Shown: positions 9,288-19,298, counted from the stretch's first letter. The stretch is 64,000 nucleotides of DNA from Pseudofrankia sp. DC12 (GCF_000966285.1 NZ_KQ031391.1:1822640-1886639); one strand, 5' to 3'. Program-made: numbers and translations. Notes: generated by a model from the sequence alone, not told the origin.

Positions 9288-10552
9288 CACCGCGACACCT
9301 GTGCCTCACCCGGCCAAGGACGGGCCACTACGCCCTCGTCGGCCACCGCGCGCCCGATGAGGCGGGCCGCGGCGGCCCGCGCCTCGACCTCGGTGGCGAA
9401 CACCTCGTCGAGCGTCGGCTTGGGGATCACCTCGTGCCCGGCGAGCACCTCGGCGACGATGTCGACGATCCGGACGAACGGCAGCTTCCCGGCCAGGAAG
9501 GCGCCGACGACCTCCTCGTTCGCCGCGTTGAACACCGCGGGCGCCGTCCCGCCGCGCTTGCCCGACTCGCGGGCCAGCGCGACCGACGGGAACGCCGTCG
9601 TGTCCAGCGGTTCGAAGGTGAGGTTCTGGGCGCGGGTCCAGTCCATCGGCGCCTGCGCCTCGGGCACCCGGTCCGGCCAGCCGAGCGCGAGCGCGATCGG
9701 CAGCCGCATGTCCGGCGGCGAGACCTGGGCGATCGTCGAGCCGTCGTAGAACTCGACCATCGAGTGCACCAGCGACTGCGGGTGCACGACCACGGCGATG
9801 TCGTCGTACGGGACGCCGAAGAACAGATGCGCCTCGATGAGCTCGAGACCCTTGTTCATCAGCGTCGCCGAGTTGATCGTGACGAACGGCCCCATGTCCC
9901 AGGTCGGGTGGGCCAGCGCCTGCTCCCGGGTGACCTCGGTCAGCTCCGCGCGGGTCCGGCCGCGGAACGGGCCACCGGACGCGGTCAGGACCAGCTTGCG
10001 GACCTCGTCACGCCGGCCACCCCGCAGGCACTGGGCGAGCGCCGAGTGCTCCGAGTCGACCGGGATCAGCCGGTCGGGGTCACCGTCGAGCGCGTCGAGC
10101 ACCAGCGGGCCGCCGGCGACCAGCGACTCCTTGTTCGCCAGGGCCACGGTCCGGCCGGCGGCGAGCGCGGCGAGCGTCGGCGCGAGGCCGACCGAGCCGG
10201 TGATGCCGTTGAGCACTACATCCGACGGCCAGGCGGCGATCTCGACCGCCGCCTCCGGCCCGGCGAGGATCTTCGGGACCGCGAACTCACCCTTGCGGTA
10301 GCCACGCTTGGCGGCCTCCGCGTAGAAGGCGAGCTGCAGGTCCTGCGCGGCTGACGCGACCGCGACGCCGACGACCTCGACACCCAGGTCGAGCGCCTGG
10401 GTGGCCAGCAGGTCCACCCGGGAACCCCCACCGAGCAGCCCGGCCACCCGGAACTTGTCCGGGTTGCGTTGAACTACGTCGATTGCCTGGGTTCCGATCG
10501 AGCCTGTCGACCCGAGCAGTACGACCTCACGAACGGCGCGCGGCTTCGACAC
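9287..10552 (-). CDS. dxr: 1-deoxy-D-xylulose 5-phosphate reductoisomerase
   Basis: The 421-residue enzyme converts DXP to MEP with NADPH. The nucleotide motif GSTGSIGTQ lies near the N-terminus, the metal and substrate region includes DSEHSALAQCLRG, TASGGPFRG and HPTWDMGPFVTINSATLMN. The GTG at 10552 is chosen because it puts the Rossmann strand (REVVLLGSTG) eight residues in, as in the family; upstream in-frame sequence is low-complexity and not homologous. No clear ribosome site is visible. It is the first gene of the dxr-rip1-ispG-GNAT group. Confidence 0.95.
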   Translation of the reverse strand: MSKPRAVREVVLLGSTGSIGTQAIDVVQRNPDKFRVAGLLGGGSRVDLLATQALDLGVEVVGVAVASAAQDLQLAFYAEAAKRGYRKGEFAVPKILAGPEAAVEIAAWPSDVVLNGITGSVGLAPTLAALAAGRTVALANKESLVAGGPLVLDALDGDPDRLIPVDSEHSALAQCLRGGRRDEVRKLVLTASGGPFRGRTRAELTEVTREQALAHPTWDMGPFVTINSATLMNKGLELIEAHLFFGVPYDDIAVVVHPQSLVHSMVEFYDGSTIAQVSPPDMRLPIALALGWPDRVPEAQAPMDWTRAQNLTFEPLDTTAFPSVALARESGKRGGTAPAVFNAANEEVVGAFLAGKLPFVRIVDIVAEVLAGHEVIPKPTLDEVFATEVEARAAAARLIGRAVADEGVVARPWPGEAQVSR

Positions 10553-10635
10553 CAGACCATTGTCGCAGGCCCATCGGCGGACCGACGACGGCCTGTTCGG
10601 TTCATCCTGTTCTCTACGCGACACGGTGCGGTGCT

Positions 10636-10698
10636 GACGGCCGGAACGGGCGCGGAGCGCCCGCCGGCCGTCACCACCGGGTCGGGCGCTGGGCGCCC
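10636..10698. repeat. bipartite palindromic repeat, copy A (inverted)
   Basis: A 37-base stem-loop (10636-10672: GACGGCCGG arms around CGGGCGC-gga-GCGCCCG) is followed after 11 bases by GGGCGC-tgg-GCGCCC (10684-10698) and CCCTCCC. This is the same two-part layout as the copies at 23277, 29048, 32617 and 61961 but in the opposite orientation. It lies in the 330-base gap between the dxr start and the depolymerase-like gene, where no plus-strand gene ends, so it is not simply a terminator of an adjacent gene. The rest of the gap (10699-10882) shows nothing recognisable. Confidence 0.75.
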
Positions 10699-10882
10699 TC
10701 CCCAACGTGAGACTCAGGTGGCGCAGAAGACCGGGGGTGTGCGCTGTCCAGGGTCAGAGCCTTGGTCGCGTTCCGCTTGGCGATCGCGCACCCGCATCTA
10801 CCGCCTGACGAGTTCTTGGTCCGCCCGCTAAGGGAAGTGCGCCCGGACGGGCTCTCATGCGCTCGGGCGCACCGGCGCTCAG

Positions 10883-12088
10883 TCAGTTGCCGGCGGCGCC
10901 CAGGGCGCCGCCGAGGGACTGGGCGAGGCTTGGGGAGGTCGGGGAGACGACCGAGCCGAGCACCGGGTGCGACTGGAAGTACAGCAGGCTGACCACGGTC
11001 GCGGAGAAGGTCGCCGCCGTCGGGCCCAGGTCGGGATGAGCCGGCGCCTGCGGCCAGGTGTGACCGCCCCCGATGACCGAGAGCGCGCCGACGTCCGGCT
11101 TGCCGTTGCAGGTCCACGACGTCAGGGCGCCGAGGCCGGGCAGCTGCTGGCTCGCCGCCGCGGCGGCGCACCCGGTGGCCTGCGCGTAGCGGCCGAGCCG
11201 GTCGGCCACCGGCTGCGCGGTGACCGCGGCGAACGGCGCCGTGCGCGCCGGCCCGCCGCCGTCCCACGGCGAGATCGGGTCCGCCGCGCCGTGGATCTCG
11301 AACAGGTTCGTGACCGGGCTCGGGCAGCTGGCCGGCACGACACTGCCCGCGACCGAGACGATCGCGGCGATCCGGCCCGGCATCGCGCAGCTGGCGGTGA
11401 CGGCCATGTCGGCGCCGTCCCCGAGGCCGGCGGCGAAGACCTTGTTGTCCGCCATGCAGCCACGGGTACGCAGGTCGCCCAGCAGGGCGGCGATGAAGGC
11501 CACGTCATCCGGCCCGGCCGCCGTCGCCCGGGAGACGTTCCACCGGTCGCTCACCCCGGCGGGGTAGGCCACGACGTAGCCCCGCTTGGTCGCCGTCCCA
11601 GCGAGCCCGGTGTCGGCCTCGGCCTGCAGCGGGCTCTCGCCGGCGGCGTGGAAGTTCAGGATCAGTGGCAGCGGACCGGTGTTCGGCAGCGGCTGCGGCA
11701 CGGCGAGCAGGTAGGTCCGTTTGACCGAGCCGACGGTCACCGTCTGGGTCGTCACGCCCCCCGGCAGCGTCCTGCCGGTCTGGCAGCCGCTCGGGCCGGT
11801 GGGGACAGCCACCACCGCTGAGGCGCCGGTGCCGCCCGCCGCGGGCGCCCCGCTCCCGGCCGTGTCGGGGAAACCGGCCTTCGCGGCCGCCGCGCCCAGG
11901 CTGCCTCCGCTGGACGCCGGGTGGGACGGCTGGTGCGCGAGGATGTACCAGAGCAGCAGAACGAGCACGCCCAGCGCGGCGACGAGCGGCAGCCAGACCG
12001 TGTTGCCCCGGGACCGCGCGGCCGAGGCCCGGGCACCGGCGCGCGTCGACAGGCCGCGGCCCCGCGACGCCGGGTTACGGACGGCCAT
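10883..12088 (-). CDS. PHB depolymerase-like alpha/beta hydrolase, nucleophile Ser missing
   Basis: The 401-residue protein has an Arg-rich cytoplasmic start, one membrane anchor (about residues 31-50, [20 protein letters not shown]), an Ala/Gly/Pro linker, then a domain like the LpqC/PHB depolymerase esterases. Family segments include [44 protein letters not shown] (Asp) and IGGGHTWP (His). The nucleophile elbow, normally GLSNGG in this family, reads GLGDGA, so the catalytic Ser is Gly (codon GGG). Either the protein is a non-catalytic binder or another residue serves. Its start overlaps the rlmN end by 14 bases. Confidence 0.75.
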   Translation of the reverse strand: MAVRNPASRGRGLSTRAGARASAARSRGNTVWLPLVAALGVLVLLLWYILAHQPSHPASSGGSLGAAAAKAGFPDTAGSGAPAAGGTGASAVVAVPTGPSGCQTGRTLPGGVTTQTVTVGSVKRTYLLAVPQPLPNTGPLPLILNFHAAGESPLQAEADTGLAGTATKRGYVVAYPAGVSDRWNVSRATAAGPDDVAFIAALLGDLRTRGCMADNKVFAAGLGDGADMAVTASCAMPGRIAAIVSVAGSVVPASCPSPVTNLFEIHGAADPISPWDGGGPARTAPFAAVTAQPVADRLGRYAQATGCAAAAASQQLPGLGALTSWTCNGKPDVGALSVIGGGHTWPQAPAHPDLGPTAATFSATVVSLLYFQSHPVLGSVVSPTSPSLAQSLGGALGAAGN

Positions 12089-13415
12089 GGTCCACCGCGA
12101 CCTCGCCGATGCCGCCCAGGCCCAGGCTGGGCCGAACGTCCGAGGCGTCCGGGACCCCGTCGAGCGTGCCCGCGCCGGACTCCAGGCCGGCCAGGTCGTC
12201 GGAGACGGCACCGGCCCGGCCGCGACGGGAGCTGGAGTCGTCCGCGGCGAGCTGGCCACAGGCGGCGGCGATCTCCCGGCCGCGGGTGTCCCGGACCGTC
12301 GTGGTGACCCCGCGGCCGCGCAGCCGGGCCACGAACTCCCGCTCGCTGGCCGCCGCGCTGGCATGCCAGCTGGAGCCCCGGGTCGGGTTCAGCGGGATGA
12401 GGTTGACGTGCACCGGGCGGTCGCGCAACAGCCGGCCGAGCAGGTCCGCTCGCTCGGGCTGGTCGTTGACGCCGTCGATGAGGGCGTACTCGATACTGAC
12501 CCGCCGGCCGGTTCGGGCCGCGTAGTCCCAGGCGGCGCCGAGCACCTCGGCGACCTTCCACCGGGTGTTGATCGGGACCAGCGTGTCGCGCAGCTCGTCG
12601 TCCGGAGCGTGCAGTGAGACCGCGAGGCGCACCGGCAGCCCCTCCTCGGCCAGCCGGCCGATCGCCGGCACCAGCCCGACGGTGGAGACGGTCAGCGTCC
12701 GGGCCGAGATTCCCAGCCCGTCCGGAGCCGGGTCGCTGATCCGGTGCAGCGCGGTGACCAGCGCCCTGTAGTTCGCCAGCGGCTCGCCCATGCCCATGAA
12801 GACGACGTTGGACAGCCGCGCGTCGCCCGCCTGCCCGGCGGGCCGGTGGCCGGCGGCCGGCAGCCCGCCACGCCGCAGCACCCGGGCCGCGTCCACGACC
12901 TGTTCGACGATCTCCGCGACGGTCAGGTTGCGGGTGAGGCCGCCCTGGCCGGTGGCGCAGAACGGGCAGCCCATGCCACAACCAGCCTGGCTGGAGACAC
13001 ACACGGTGGCCCGGTCCGGGTAGCGCATCAGCACCGACTCGATGGTCGCGCCGTCGACGGTGCGCCAGGCGGTCTTGCGGGTGGCACCGTCGTCGCAGGT
13101 CAGCGTCGTGCTGGCGGTGAGCAGCTGCGGCAGCAGCGCGTCAGCCAGTGGTTCGCGGACCGCGGCGGGCACGTCGGTCATCCCGGTCGTGTCACCGGGA
13201 GCGGCCAGCCGGGCGAAGTAGTGGCGGGCCAGCTGGTCGGCGCGGAACGCCGGTTGGCCCAGCTCCACGGCGACCGCGCGCCGCTCGTCGCGGGAAAGAT
13301 CGGCCAGGTGCCGCGGCGGCCTGGGCCGGGAGGCCCGAGGTGTGAGGGCGAGCGCCCGGCCCGCGCCCGGCGCGGCGCCGGCGGGGTGGTCGTTGTGGGC
13401 GCTGGTTGATGTCAT
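12075..13415 (-). CDS. rlmN: 23S rRNA (adenine-2503-C2) methyltransferase
   Basis: The 446-residue radical SAM enzyme methylates A2503 of 23S rRNA (and some tRNAs in other bacteria). The cluster cysteines are 146, 150 and 153 (CGMGCPFC), followed by [10 protein letters not shown], the SAM region, and [11 protein letters not shown]. The C-terminal catalytic cysteine is in AAACGQLA. The protein is longer than usual because of a Pro/Arg-rich N-terminal 35 residues, an insertion after [10 protein letters not shown] (about residues 180-200), and a C-terminal tail of some 45 residues. The ATG start is 45 bases from the cdsA end. Confidence 0.95.
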   Translation of the reverse strand: MTSTSAHNDHPAGAAPGAGRALALTPRASRPRPPRHLADLSRDERRAVAVELGQPAFRADQLARHYFARLAAPGDTTGMTDVPAAVREPLADALLPQLLTASTTLTCDDGATRKTAWRTVDGATIESVLMRYPDRATVCVSSQAGCGMGCPFCATGQGGLTRNLTVAEIVEQVVDAARVLRRGGLPAAGHRPAGQAGDARLSNVVFMGMGEPLANYRALVTALHRISDPAPDGLGISARTLTVSTVGLVPAIGRLAEEGLPVRLAVSLHAPDDELRDTLVPINTRWKVAEVLGAAWDYAARTGRRVSIEYALIDGVNDQPERADLLGRLLRDRPVHVNLIPLNPTRGSSWHASAAASEREFVARLRGRGVTTTVRDTRGREIAAACGQLAADDSSSRRGRAGAVSDDLAGLESGAGTLDGVPDASDVRPSLGLGGIGEVAVDHGRP

Positions 13416-13460
13416 GGCTCGTCCAGTGTGCCAAATCCGGCCGAGCTGGCACGCGCCGCG

Positions 13461-14399
13461 TCAGGTCGGGGGCAGGAAGGCGGTGATCAGGAGCCAGGCC
13501 ACCGGCGCCGTGCACAGCAGCGAGTCCAGCCGGTCCATGATCCCGCCGTGGCCGGGCAGCAGGTTGCCCATGTCCTTGATGCCGATGTCCCGCTTGAGCA
13601 GGGACTCGCCGAGGTCACCGACGGTCGCCGTGCAGACGACCGCGAGCCCGAGCACGACCCCCTGCCAGGCGCTGCCCCCCAGGGCGAACCGCATCACCAC
13701 GCTGGCCACGACCACGCAGGCGAGCGCCGAGCCGGCGAAGCCCTCCCACGACTTGCCCGGCGAGACCGTCGGCGCGAGCTTGTGCCGGCCGCCTGACAGC
13801 ACGCCTGCCGTGTAGCCGCCGATGTCGCTGGCGACGACGGTGCCGAGGAAGGCGACGACCCGCCAGTCGCCGTCGTCCGGGGCGGTGAGCAGCGCCGCGA
13901 AGCCCGCGGTGAAGCCGACGTAGACCGCGGCGAAGATCGTCCCGGCCAGATCCGGGAGGAGCCCGGCCGGCTCACCGACCGCGCGGACGCCCAGCGCCAT
14001 GAGCAGCGTGACGGCGAGCGCTCCGATCAGCGCGCCAGGGCCGTAGAAGTAGGCCACGACCGGCATCGCGACGGCGCCGGCGACCAGTGGGACCAGTGGC
14101 GTCCGCAGCCCCGCCAGCCGGAGCGCCCGAACCACCTCGAAGGTGCCGATCGCCACGGCGAGGCCGACGACGCCGACGAAGCCCACCTTCAGCGTGAACA
14201 GCGGCACGAGGATGAACGCGCCGAGGATGGCGCCCACCGCGATCGCGGCCGGCAGGTTGCGGCCGGCCCTGATCCGGCGCCGGGGCGGCCGGGGGGCGGT
14301 GGGCTCGTTCGGGTCCCCTGGCGCGCTCACGGCGCCGTCGACCGGCTGGGCCGCGAGGGCCGCAGCCCCGGGCGCGGTGGCACGCAGACCGTCGCTCAC
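13461..14399 (-). CDS. cdsA: Phosphatidate cytidylyltransferase
   Basis: The 312-residue membrane enzyme makes CDP-diacylglycerol from phosphatidate and CTP, the branch point of phospholipid synthesis. A hydrophilic N-terminal 45 residues precede about eight membrane segments. The family signature is SDIGGYTAGVLSGGRHKLAPTV continuing SPGKSWEGF, with a later segment KRDIGIKDMGNLLPGHGG that holds the conserved Asp residues. The GTG start has AAGGGACGAG just before it. It lies downstream of frr, in the usual pyrH-frr-cdsA order. Confidence 0.95.
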   Translation of the reverse strand: MSDGLRATAPGAAALAAQPVDGAVSAPGDPNEPTAPRPPRRRIRAGRNLPAAIAVGAILGAFILVPLFTLKVGFVGVVGLAVAIGTFEVVRALRLAGLRTPLVPLVAGAVAMPVVAYFYGPGALIGALAVTLLMALGVRAVGEPAGLLPDLAGTIFAAVYVGFTAGFAALLTAPDDGDWRVVAFLGTVVASDIGGYTAGVLSGGRHKLAPTVSPGKSWEGFAGSALACVVVASVVMRFALGGSAWQGVVLGLAVVCTATVGDLGESLLKRDIGIKDMGNLLPGHGGIMDRLDSLLCTAPVAWLLITAFLPPT

Positions 14400-14529
14400 C
14401 TCGTCCCTTCGCTCACGTCAGATCGCCGGCCGTCGGTCCGGCCAGCCGTGCGTCTCGCCAGTTCCGGGGGATCCTCCCCCACCGGCAGAGAGCGGGCCAC
14501 CGGAGCCGACGCCGGGCAGGTCGAGGGGG

Positions 14530-15087
14530 TCAGACCGAGAGGAGGTCGGACTCCTTGGCCTTCAGCAGCTCGTCGATCTGAGCGACGTAGCGGTGGGTCG
14601 ACTCTTCCAGGTCCTTCTCCGCGCGGCGGCCCTCGTCCTCGCCTGCGCCGCCATCCTTGACGATCTTGTCGAGCGCCTCCTTGGCGTGCCGGCGCACGTT
14701 ACGGATGCTGATCTTCGCGTCCTCGGCCTTGCCGCGGGCGACCTTGACCAGGTCGCGCCGGCGCTGCTCGGAGAGCTCGGGGAAGACCACCCGGATGATC
14801 GAGCCGTCATTGCTGGGGTTCACGCCGAGGTCCGAGTCCCGGACCGCCTTCTCGACGGCCCCCAGCGAGGACTTGTCGAACGGCGTGATGATGACCATGC
14901 GCGGCTCGGGGATGTGGAACGACGCGAGCTGCTGCACGGGGGTCGGGGCGCCGTAGTAGTCGACAAAGATCTTCGAGAACACCGACGGCGTGATGCGGCC
15001 CGTCCGGATGTTGGCGAAGTCGTCCTTGGCGACCGTGACAGCCTTGTCCATCTTCTCCTCGGCCTCGAGGAGTGTGTCGTCGATCAC
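14530..15087 (-). CDS. frr: Ribosome recycling factor
   Basis: The 185-residue protein splits post-termination ribosomes together with EF-G. The sequence shows the typical three-helix-bundle start ([20 protein letters not shown]), the RTGR motif with PSVF, and the C-terminal [22 protein letters not shown]. The length is standard. The GTG start overlaps the pyrH stop as GTGA, so the two are translationally coupled. Confidence 0.97.
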   Translation of the reverse strand: MIDDTLLEAEEKMDKAVTVAKDDFANIRTGRITPSVFSKIFVDYYGAPTPVQQLASFHIPEPRMVIITPFDKSSLGAVEKAVRDSDLGVNPSNDGSIIRVVFPELSEQRRRDLVKVARGKAEDAKISIRNVRRHAKEALDKIVKDGGAGEDEGRRAEKDLEESTHRYVAQIDELLKAKESDLLSV

Positions 15088-15863
15088 CGCTGTCCTTCCG
15101 TTCCGTAGGCGTCGACACTGACCAGAGTCCCGATCTTCTCACCTCGGACGGCTCGCGAGATGTTTCCCTCGGTGAGCAGGTCGAAGACGACGATCGGCAT
15201 CGCGTTGTCCATGCAGAGGCTGATCGCCGTGGCGTCCATCACCTTCAGCCCGCGGTTGAGGACCTCGCCGTAGGTGAGGGTGTCGAACTTCACCGCCGCC
15301 GGGTTCGTGTGCGGGTCGGAGTCGTAGACGCCGTCGACCTTGGTCGCCTTGAGCACGGCCTGGGCCTTGACCTCCAGAGAGCGCTGCGCGGCGGTGGTGT
15401 CCGTCGAGAAGAACGGGGCACCAAGGCCGGCACCGAAGATGACGACCCGGCCCTTCTCCAGGTGCCGGATGGCCCGCAGCGGCAGGTACGGCTCGGCGAC
15501 CTGGCCCATCGCGATCGCCGTCTGGACCCGGGTCACGGCGCCCTCGCGCTCCAGGAAGTCCGCGAGCGCCAGGCAGTTGATCACGGTGCCGAGCATGCCC
15601 ATGTAGTCGGCGCGGGCCCGGTCCATGCCGCGCTCGGCGAGCGCCGGCCCGCGGAACATGTTGCCCCCGCCGACCACCACCGCGATCTCGATCCCGGACC
15701 GGGCAACCGTCGCGACCTGGCGCGCGATCGTGGCGACGGTGGTCGGGTCGATCCCCAGCGGGTCCCCGCCGGCGAACGCCTCGCCGGAAAGCTTGAGAAG
15801 GACGCGCGACCACCTGGGCTCGGTGCGTTCTGGCCCGGTGGCCACCTCGGCTTGATCGATCAC
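15084..15863 (-). CDS. pyrH: UMP kinase
   Basis: The 259-residue amino acid kinase-fold enzyme phosphorylates UMP to UDP. Conserved segments are [52 protein letters not shown] and [12 protein letters not shown]. The GTG at 15863 is preferred because GGAGAGGG lies just upstream and the preceding in-frame sequence is not family-like. Further in-frame starts upstream exist. It is coupled to frr by a GTGA overlap. Confidence 0.93.
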   Translation of the reverse strand: MIDQAEVATGPERTEPRWSRVLLKLSGEAFAGGDPLGIDPTTVATIARQVATVARSGIEIAVVVGGGNMFRGPALAERGMDRARADYMGMLGTVINCLALADFLEREGAVTRVQTAIAMGQVAEPYLPLRAIRHLEKGRVVIFGAGLGAPFFSTDTTAAQRSLEVKAQAVLKATKVDGVYDSDPHTNPAAVKFDTLTYGEVLNRGLKVMDATAISLCMDNAMPIVVFDLLTEGNISRAVRGEKIGTLVSVDAYGTEGQR

Positions 15864-16046
15864 GGGTGGCCCTCTCCCCACGGAGGCTTCCAGAAGCCCG
15901 CTCGGAGATGAGCGCGCCCCCATTGGCATCGCTGCGGCCGCCGGACTCGTCGGCCGGAGACGTCGCTGAGTGCAGTCTGCCCCATCGCAGGCCACCTCCG
16001 GCGGCCCGTACCCCCGACGGACCCGGGACCAGCAGTGACAAATGGC

Positions 16047-16097
16047 GCGGGCCGGGCCTGGGCGCGCCGCTCGTGCGGCGCGCCCGACCCGGCCCGC
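16047..16097 (-). terminator. strong hairpin terminator after tsf
   Basis: Two arms of about 23 bases (16047-16070 and 16075-16097) pair with only a small internal loop around a TCGT turn. The hairpin starts ten bases after the tsf stop. There is no T-tract, as is common for terminators in high-GC actinobacteria. It would end the rpsB-tsf transcript before pyrH. Confidence 0.7.
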
Positions 16098-16106
16098 GGT
16101 GGCCGC

Positions 16107-16721
16107 TCAGGCCTGGCGAATGTTGAACCGGGCGAAGCGCCCGATCTCGATCTTCTCGCCGAGCGAGGCGCCCGCATCCTCGATCATCGCCTTGATGGTG
16201 ACCTTGTTGTCCTTCACCCACGGCTGCTCAAGCAGCACGGAGCTCTTCTTGTAGCCGTTGAGCTTGCCCTCGATGATCTTGGCGAGAGCCGCCTCGGGCT
16301 TGCCCTCCTCGCGGGCCGCGGCCTCGTAGATCCGCTTCTCCTGCTCGAGGACCTCGTTCGGGATCGCGTCCGCGGCCACGTACAGCGGGTCGGCCGCCGC
16401 GACGTGCTGCGCGATGTCCCGGGCCAGCTGCTTGAACTGGTCGGTCTTCGCCACGAAGTCGGTCTCGCAGCGCAGCTCGACCAGCACGCCGATCGTCGGC
16501 GGCAGCTGCGGGTCGGTCCGGTGCAGGTAGGAGTCGACCAGGCCGTTCGCCGTGGACCGCCCGGAGCGCTTCGCGTTGCCCGCGAGGCCCTTCTCCCGCA
16601 GCCAGGCCTTGGCCTTCTCGAAGTCGCCGTCATGGTCGACGAGCGCCTTCTTGACGTCGCTCATCCCGGCGCCGGTCACCTCGCGGAGCTTGCGGATCTC
16701 CGCGGCAGAAATGTTTGCCAT
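16107..16721 (-). CDS. tsf: Elongation factor Ts
   Basis: The 204-residue protein is the guanine nucleotide exchange factor of EF-Tu. It has the UBA-like N-terminus (ISAAEIRKLREVTGAGMSDVKKAL), the signature ELRCETDFVAKTDQF, and a single shorter dimerisation region as in other actinobacteria. The ATG at 16721 matches the family N-terminus and follows GGGACGA. It lies downstream of rpsB with a 357-base gap holding a large hairpin; the first 300 bases upstream of tsf (16722-17021) show no gene. Confidence 0.96.
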   Translation of the reverse strand: MANISAAEIRKLREVTGAGMSDVKKALVDHDGDFEKAKAWLREKGLAGNAKRSGRSTANGLVDSYLHRTDPQLPPTIGVLVELRCETDFVAKTDQFKQLARDIAQHVAAADPLYVAADAIPNEVLEQEKRIYEAAAREEGKPEAALAKIIEGKLNGYKKSSVLLEQPWVKDNKVTIKAMIEDAGASLGEKIEIGRFARFNIRQA

Positions 16722-17021
16722 CGTTTTTGTCGTCCCGTTCTGGGTGGCCTTGGCCGGCTGTCCCACTCTGGTCCCACGCCGCGGCTGGGTCGCGCCGCGG
16801 CGCTCTGGCCGGCCGATGATGTGACAGGTCGGTCCCACGTGGGCTGGCTGGATCTGGGGCGCGGCACGTCCCGTCCGCCTCCAGCGGCCCACTCCGAGTC
16901 GCGCGGCGGCACGCCAGCCGGCAGATGATCGTCAAGGTGAGCCCACCGCGAGAGCGGGCTCCTTCTTCGTTGACGGCCCGCCGCGACCCTCAGAGTCGCG
17001 TCAGGCCACCAGGGCGTTGCC

Positions 17022-17070
17022 GGCTGTCGCCTCGGCCCGGCCGCGGTGCGGCCGGGCCGAGGCGACAGCC
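17022..17070 (-). terminator. perfect 23-bp hairpin between rpsB and tsf
   Basis: Positions 17022-17044 and 17048-17070 are exact reverse complements with a 3-base GGT loop. The hairpin begins nine bases after the rpsB stop codon. It is either a partial terminator that sets the rpsB to tsf ratio or a full terminator, with tsf then needing its own promoter. Such rpsB-tsf attenuation is known in other bacteria; here it is inference. Confidence 0.7.
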
Positions 17071-17078
17071 AGGCCGAG

Positions 17079-17951
17079 TCAGGCGGAGGTGCCGGCGGAG
17101 ACGGTCTCGGCCTGAGCCTCGACCTCGATGGCCTCAACCGCGACGGCCTCGGCGGTCTCGGCCGGGGCAGCCTCGGCGTCGCGGCGCAGGACTTCCTGCT
17201 CCCACTCGGCCAGCGGCTCGGCGGCGGCGATCTGGTCGGGCTTGACGTCGGCGGCGCTGGCGCCCGCGCGGCTCATCAGACCGGCGGCGACGGCGTCCGC
17301 GACCACCCGGGTGAGCAGCGCGGCGCTGCGGATCGCGTCGTCGTTCCCCGGGATCGGGTAGTCGACCTCGTCCGGGTCGCAGTTGGTGTCAAGAATCGCG
17401 ACGACCGGGATGTTCAGCTTGCGAGCCTCGCCGACGGCGATGTGCTCCTTCTTGGTGTCAACGACCCAGACCGCGCTGGGAACGCGCGACATGTCCCGGA
17501 TACCACCGAGGGTGCGCTCCAGCTTCGTCTTCTCCCGGGAGAGGACGAGCTGCTCCTTCTTGGTGCGGACCTCGGTACCACCGGTCAGCTCGATCTCCTC
17601 GAGCTCCTTGAGCCGCTGCAGGCGCTTGTAGACCGTGGAGAAGTTGGTCAGCATGCCGCCGAGCCAGCGCTCCTTGACGTAGGGCATCCCGACGCGGCGG
17701 GCCTGCTCCTCGACGGCCTCCTGGGCCTGCTTCTTGGTGCCGATGAACAGCACCGTTCCGCCGTGCCCGACGGTCTCCTTGACGAAGTCGTAGGCGCGGT
17801 CGATGTAGGACAACGTCTGCTGGAGGTCGATGATGTAGATGCCATTGCGCTCTGTGAGGATGTAGCGCTTCATCTTCGGGTTCCAGCGCTTGGTCTGGTG
17901 CCCAAAGTGCACGCCGCTCTCAAGCAGCTGCCTCATCGTTACGACGGCCAT
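17079..17951 (-). CDS. rpsB: 30S ribosomal protein S2
   Basis: The 290-residue protein shows the S2 signatures [20 protein letters not shown] and [20 protein letters not shown], plus [21 protein letters not shown]-terminal extension of about 45 residues rich in Ala and Glu follows, usual in actinobacteria. The ATG at 17951 is preceded by GGGAAGGGCGG. Upstream in-frame sequence is leader, not protein. The 600 bases to the divergent M23 gene (17952-18552) hold the promoters of both and no further gene. Confidence 0.97.
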   Translation of the reverse strand: MAVVTMRQLLESGVHFGHQTKRWNPKMKRYILTERNGIYIIDLQQTLSYIDRAYDFVKETVGHGGTVLFIGTKKQAQEAVEEQARRVGMPYVKERWLGGMLTNFSTVYKRLQRLKELEEIELTGGTEVRTKKEQLVLSREKTKLERTLGGIRDMSRVPSAVWVVDTKKEHIAVGEARKLNIPVVAILDTNCDPDEVDYPIPGNDDAIRSAALLTRVVADAVAAGLMSRAGASAADVKPDQIAAAEPLAEWEQEVLRRDAEAAPAETAEAVAVEAIEVEAQAETVSAGTSA

Positions 17952-18291
17952 GACCGCCCTTCCCGTCCGGCACGCGGCCGGAACGTCTCGGTTGTCGGCC
18001 GCGGCTGGCGCCAGCGGCCCCTGACGCCCGGGCGGCCCCAAACCACCGCGAGGCGGTGGACCGAGGGAGCCTTCCTGGCTCCGCGCCGACGACGAGCCGG
18101 GCGGACGGGACGCGCGGGCAGTTGATGACCGATGGACATCCGACCGGCGGCAAACGCCGGACCGACAGACACATCGACGGGCACCGAGCCCTGCGCGCCC
18201 ACCAGGAGCGGGCGTGCGAAGTGAGCTCCTCGCGAAGCTCCGAGTCCGATGATACTCGGCCTCATCGGAGGTCCGCCTGATCGGCCCGGAC

Positions 18292-18303
18292 GAACAAACG
18301 TTC
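18292..18303. promoter_or_regulatory. possible LexA (SOS) box
   Basis: GAACAAACGTTC matches the actinobacterial LexA core GAAC-N4-GTTC exactly. It sits in the divergent promoter region between rpsB (minus) and the M23 peptidase gene (plus). An eight-base fixed pattern is expected roughly once by chance in a window this size, so the match alone is weak evidence. Confidence 0.25.
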
Positions 18304-18552
18304 TCGCAAACATCGGTTCGAGGACTTCTCCACAGGAATCCGCCGATCCACAGACTGACGCAGCCACTTGGCCCGGCCGGCCGCGACCCGGATCGTGGGC
18401 GGCGCCGGCCAACCGCCCCCGGGCCGGCACCCGGCGACCGGGGGCGGCCCGGTCCTCCACCCGTGCCAGCCGCCCCCGGTCGCTCCCGGATTCCCCAGCC
18501 CAGCCAGTGCCACAGCAGCCCAGCCCTTGAGCCACAGCAGCAGGAGCCCCCG

Positions 18553-19200
18553 ATGGCTTTGTCCCCGCGCCCTGACCCGCGCGTCCCGGCACTTGTCGCG
18601 ACCACGATGCTGGCTGCCCTCCTCGCCCTCGGCTGGCCCCGCCCCGGCGCCGCCCTGGCTGCTCCAGGCGCGCAGGGCGCGCGGGCCTCGGCGGCCTCGG
18701 CGGTCGGGCCAGCCTCGGCGGTGGTGTCAGCCGCTCCGGTGGCCACGACCGGTGTGGCGTCGGCGGCTACGGCGCCCGCCGCGGCCGAGTGGCGGGCTCC
18801 GCTCGACGAGCCCCTGACGGTTATGCGGCCATTCGCGCCGCCGGCCACTCCATACGGGCCGGGCCACCGCGGGGTGGACTTCGCGGCGCCGGCCGGGACG
18901 ACGGTTCGGGCCGCCGGGCCAGGTGTCGTCAGCTTCGCGGGGGTGCTCGCCGGCCGGGGCGTCGTCGCCGTCACCCACGGGGAGCTCCGGACGACGTACG
19001 AGCCACTGACCGTGCTGGTCCAGGTTGGCCAACCGGTCGCCGCCGGCGCACCGCTTGGTCTTCTCGACGCCGGGCACGCGGCCTGCCGGCCCGCGGTCTG
19101 CCTGCACTGGGGCCTCATCCGCGGCCGGGACTACCTGAGCCCGCTGACGCTGCTGCTGCCCACCCCACCCCGCCTGCTCCCGCTCGGCCCTGGTTCGTGA
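18553..19200 (+). CDS. Secreted M23 (LytM-type) peptidase
   Basis: The 215-residue protein has a signal peptide ([18 protein letters not shown]..., cleavage probably after GAALA near residue 36), an Ala/Val-rich linker, and an M23 domain from about residue 78. The first zinc motif is [13 protein letters not shown], followed by [20 protein letters not shown] and a final CLHWGLIRG. In the classical family the last motif is HxH; here Cys takes the first His position, as I recall for rpsB-adjacent actinobacterial members. The ATG follows CAGGAG. It is divergent from rpsB, and probably acts on peptidoglycan or as a non-catalytic scaffold. Confidence 0.85.
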   Translation: MALSPRPDPRVPALVATTMLAALLALGWPRPGAALAAPGAQGARASAASAVGPASAVVSAAPVATTGVASAATAPAAAEWRAPLDEPLTVMRPFAPPATPYGPGHRGVDFAAPAGTTVRAAGPGVVSFAGVLAGRGVVAVTHGELRTTYEPLTVLVQVGQPVAAGAPLGLLDAGHAACRPAVCLHWGLIRGRDYLSPLTLLLPTPPRLLPLGPGS

Positions 19201-19298
19201 CAGACCAACCGAACCGCGCGCCGTCCAGGACCGGAACAGTGACCAGGCCGTGCCGACGGCAGGCGAACCGCGGATCCGAGCCAGGAGGACCGTCGTGC

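Noticed and set aside
18328-18357. DnaA-box-like words (CTCCACAGG, GATCCACAG)
   Set aside because: Both deviate from TTATCCACA and only two are present; no AT-rich unwinding region or dnaA/dnaN nearby.
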